This document shows positions 44,456-46,885 of a DNA stretch of 46,885 nt, one piece after another. This DNA is from Leptospira biflexa (GTDB taxonomy: Bacteria > Spirochaetota > UBA4802 > UB4802), in assembly GCA_020721905.1 (NCBI GenBank), contig DYLU01000017.1:1-46885 (forward strand), written 5' to 3'. The stretch's first letter is position 1. Each line of letters opens with the position of its first letter. A model generated the notes under the pieces. That model was not told the origin of the DNA, searched no databases, and saw nothing but the letters and a program-made list of their open reading frames with translations. Both the position numbers and the translations under genes were made by a program.

Positions 44456-44956
44456 AATTTATATTCTCTTGCACTTTACTATCAATAAAATCAGCGATTT
44501 ATTTTAACACAATATATTTCTTCGTTATAATGATCTTTCTCATTAAAAACAATAATTATTTTTTACTATTATTCTTTTTTTCAATATTTATTCCATATTC
44601 TTTTATGCATACAAAAATATTCCTGTATATTGTATTATTAATAAAATATCTAAACATATCCTGTACTGTTTATTTTCATATAAAGTGGATTCTCTTGAGG
44701 ATTCATGTTTTTTTATTTAAATAGCATTGCTCCAGTCATTAATTGCTTCTTTGGATAGAGAATATATTAGTTCCATCCCTTCCCCATAGCTTACATCATT
44801 ACTGCATCCATTGGTATGATTTTCAACTAATGGCATAAACTTAATTTACAGAATTACTCCCTGTCTTGATTACATATGCTACATCAACTACGAAATATTT
44901 TAAATACAATTTTATATTTCTATAAGTCGGTATTCATAACGTAATAACCTGTTTCA

Positions 44957-45100
44957 TCAGCCTATATCGCTATTGTCAAACTGAATTTTACTATTCTTAT
45001 TAGATAGTATTTCTTCCTCTCTGGGCTTGGAATGCAGTATCCGGTTAAGCCACCGATGATTATATAGCCAAACATAGTTGGTGAGCACCTTGACAGGTGA
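44957..45100 (-). pseudogene. possible decayed transposase C-terminus
   Basis: On the minus strand, 48 codons end at a TGA (44957-44959) and read 'VLTNYVWLYNHRWLNRILH' then 'SKPREEE'. This resembles the end of integrase-core transposases (pattern YxxxYNxxRxxxxL...P.E). Upstream in the same frame are stops and 'KVATESVEKYL', so the gene is broken. No inverted repeats or target duplication could be found by eye. Confidence 0.35.
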
Positions 45101-45766
45101 TTACAAATACTTTTCGACGGACTCAGTGGCCACCTTTTGATTTTTTTGGTGAGAATTCTATCTTAACTCAGTAACTAATTTACCAATCTTGGGTGTTAAC
45201 GTTTTGAACTATGCAATTATATTATTGTGTAGTGTATTTTTACATTGCGATACCTTGTTACCCTAAGGCTGATAATATTTACTCTAAGTCTTTAAGTTTT
45301 TTTGCTAATAAAAGAGTTTCCGGCTATTATATGAATATGTTATATTTTCATTGCACTGCCACATCATCAGCAACTGAATGGTTTACGAGCCTACCCAAAT
45401 AAACTCAGAACATCTGACATTGATATCTTTTGAATAATCAGATATTGATACATCTCACCGCAATTTCCATTGCTGGTATATTAATAGCAATTTTATCCTT
45501 AATAAAATATTTTTCACATGACACATTCAGGTCAATTGCCTGTGATTATACCATTGTCATTAGCCGTAGCATTTGAATTATATGTTGTAATCTCATTTCC
45601 CTGGCATTAATTAATTTTGCTGGCCGATATAAAAATATATTTATATTAAAATGACCACAATAAATAGTTATACACTTTTAGATAGTTTCTATAACACCTT
45701 TTTACAGCCTTAATCTCAGTTTTATATGTATTCTTTCTCATTGAGCGGTATTATAATGTGACATAA

Positions 45767-45782
45767 TGTTCCACGTGGAACA
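45767..45782. other. parS centromere site (copy 2, downstream of mnmG)
   Basis: TGTTCCACGTGGAACA is repeated here, identical to the copy at 44267 and exactly 1,500 bases from it. It lies 51 bases beyond the mnmG stop in non-coding DNA, so no coding constraint explains it. Confidence 0.9.
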
Positions 45783-45832
45783 TTGAATCTCAGGAATCAT
45801 ACAGTAAACCATGCCTAAAGAATCTTGGTTAC

Positions 45833-46885
45833 TTAATTGGATTGTTTTCTGTGTAATGATTCAAGATGTACCAGGACTATTGATATATCCGAAGGATCAA
45901 CACCTGAAATACGAAGCGCCTGCCCTATGGTTTCAGGTCTTATTTTTTTCAGCTTTTCCCGTGCTTCATTCTTAAGCCCTGTGATTGCATCATAATTTAT
46001 GGTTTCAGGTATTTTTTTGTTTTCCATCTGTTCCATCTTTTTTATTCGCTCAAAGTCTTTTTTTATATAGCCTTCATACTTTATGTTCATCTCAACAATC
46101 TTTGCTTCCTGCTCATTCATTATAAGGCTACTATCGCCTTGCGTAATAAATGGTAATACATCATCAAGACTGATTTCTGGCCTTCGTAAAAGTTTTCCAG
46201 CCTGTATCTGGCTTTGCTCTTCTATGCCAATCTGTTTATTATTCAATATTTCCTGTAACTTTTCATCAATCACAATAGATACTGTATTAATTTTAGCTGT
46301 CAGTTCCTGTATTCGTTTATATTTTTCTACTGTCTTCTCATAGAAAGCTTTATCAATCAGGCCAATTTCATAACCATACCGCATTAATCGTTCATCAGCA
46401 TTATCCTGCCGCAGCAGTAATCTGTATTCTGCCCGTGAAGTAAACATCCTGTATGGTTCATCTGCACCTTTAGTAACCAGATCATCTATCAGCACACCGG
46501 TATACGCTTCTGAGCGCTTTAATACAAGCGGTGGCATCCCTAACAGTTTATTGCCTGCATTTATGGCAGCAATAATACCCTGTGCGGCAGCTTCCTCATA
46601 TCCTGATGTCCCGTTTATCTGCCCTGCATGGTATAAGCCTTTGACCGTTTTTGTTTCCAGTGTGTGGTACAATTCCACAGGAGGCACATAATCATATTCA
46701 ACTGCATATGCTGGCCTCATTACCTGCACTTCTTCCAGCCCCGGTATGGTTCTTATCATTTCCAACTGAACATCTTCGGGCAATGAGCTTGAAAACCCAT
46801 TAAGGTAGTACTCATTGGTGTGCAAACCTTCCGGCTCCAAAAAGAGTTGATGTCTGTTGCGTGAAGAAAAACGAACAACTTTATC
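45833..46885 (-). CDS. mnmG: tRNA uridine-5-carboxymethylaminomethyl enzyme MnmG (C-terminal part)
   Basis: The gene enters from the right edge in frame, giving about 350 codons of a protein normally about 620 long. MnmG with MnmE modifies U34 of tRNAs, using FAD. Visible are '[17 protein letters not shown]', '[12 protein letters not shown]', '[21 protein letters not shown]' (trimmed), '[23 protein letters not shown]' (split) and the C-terminal helical domain ending '[12 protein letters not shown]'-like. These are firm MnmG signatures. The N-terminal FAD domain lies outside. Confidence 0.96.
   Translation of the reverse strand, partial: DKVVRFSSRNRHQLFLEPEGLHTNEYYLNGFSSSLPEDVQLEMIRTIPGLEEVQVMRPAYAVEYDYVPPVELYHTLETKTVKGLYHAGQINGTSGYEEAAAQGIIAAINAGNKLLGMPPLVLKRSEAYTGVLIDDLVTKGADEPYRMFTSRAEYRLLLRQDNADERLMRYGYEIGLIDKAFYEKTVEKYKRIQELTAKINTVSIVIDEKLQEILNNKQIGIEEQSQIQAGKLLRRPEISLDDVLPFITQGDSSLIMNEQEAKIVEMNIKYEGYIKKDFERIKKMEQMENKKIPETINYDAITGLKNEAREKLKKIRPETIGQALRISGVDPSDISIVLVHLESLHRKQSN

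Larger units (their letters stand above)
44456..45832. other. 1.38-kb non-coding region between mnmG and rsmG
   Basis: No convincing complete gene occurs here. I looked for DnaA boxes: no perfect TTATNCACA is present; only one-mismatch sites such as TTATACACT (45668-45676), TTTTTCACA (45510-45518) and TTATGCATA (44603-44611) appear, no more than expected in AT-rich DNA. Minus-strand frames show short protein-like stretches broken by stops: 44717-44845 ('GEGMELIYSLSKEAINDW'), 44957-45100 (transposase-like) and about 45440-45545. This suggests an old decayed insertion. A parS site lies at its mnmG-proximal end. Confidence 0.6.

Noticed and set aside
44530-44724. 64-codon plus-strand frame of mostly Phe/Ile/Leu
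   Set aside because: Its hydrophobicity comes from poly-T-rich DNA; no start signal or family resemblance.
45211-45402. 63-codon open frame on the plus strand
   Set aside because: No ribosome site, biased AT-rich composition and no protein-like motifs; it overlaps decayed sequence on the other strand.
44456-45832. Replication origin (DnaA box cluster) beside parS
   Set aside because: Only single-mismatch DnaA-like sites were found and no cluster; the origin may be nearby but is not shown here.
1-46885. CRISPR arrays, prophage or integrative elements
   Set aside because: No regularly spaced repeats, integrase or phage structural genes were seen.

Overview
The window is low-GC (high-30s percent by eye), densely coding chromosomal DNA from an anaerobic-looking bacterium with an outer membrane. 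The run ispE - tRNA-Gln - glmU (short form) - prs - rplY - pth resembles the order I recall from Leptospira-like spirochaetes. The SpoIIE-type phosphatase with a multi-pass sensor region and the remnant of a class III cyclase fit that too. I treat Spirochaetota as the best guess, not as proven.

Layout. 1-5.9 kb: the end of an SDR oxidoreductase, a CopA-type copper ATPase, a membrane DUF protein, a sugar-nucleotide-type epimerase, and two decayed signalling-gene remnants (SpoIIE phosphatase and cyclase tail). 6.0-13.4 kb: a housekeeping run with isoprenoid kinase, tRNA-Gln, UDP-GlcNAc and PRPP synthesis, ribosomal protein L25, a Pth-like protein lacking several catalytic residues, a TPR protein, YebC, RuvC and RuvA. 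13.6-16.4 kb: a PadR regulator, a cNMP-domain protein with a CheY-like receiver, and a TtcA-like PP-loop protein. 16.4-24.8 kb: a 14-gene minus-strand operon encoding a complete Mbh-type group 4 [NiFe] hydrogenase with an Mrp-like Na+/H+ antiporter module, ending in a MoaD/ThiS-like sulfur carrier. 24.9-32.1 kb: a Cys-cluster protein, an M23 peptidase, and a giant 1,876-residue outer-membrane protein resembling SprA, the type 9 secretion translocon. 32.1-36.1 kb: a DHH phosphoesterase with altered motifs, a 7TM-GAF-SpoIIE protein with altered metal ligands, and an ECF sigma factor. 36.4-44.5 kb: two apparently solitary DNA methyltransferases, a VWA-FHA/radical SAM gene pair, a MogA-HypA pair, an exported protein and RsmG. 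44.5-46.9 kb: a 1.38 kb non-coding region with gene debris, and the C-terminal half of MnmG. Two perfect 16-bp parS palindromes lie exactly 1,500 bp apart, one inside rsmG and one just downstream of mnmG, placing this end near the chromosome-segregation centre.

How the genes may work together. The hydrogenase keeps all four Ni-binding cysteines and carries a two-cluster ferredoxin subunit, so it should oxidise reduced ferredoxin, make H2 and build a Na+ or H+ gradient. HypA (nickel insertion) is encoded 16 kb away beside MogA (molybdopterin). With the MoaD-like protein, this hints at a Mo/W enzyme elsewhere in the genome. The SprA-like protein, the degenerate Pth and the VWA-FHA/radical SAM pair are the least expected items.
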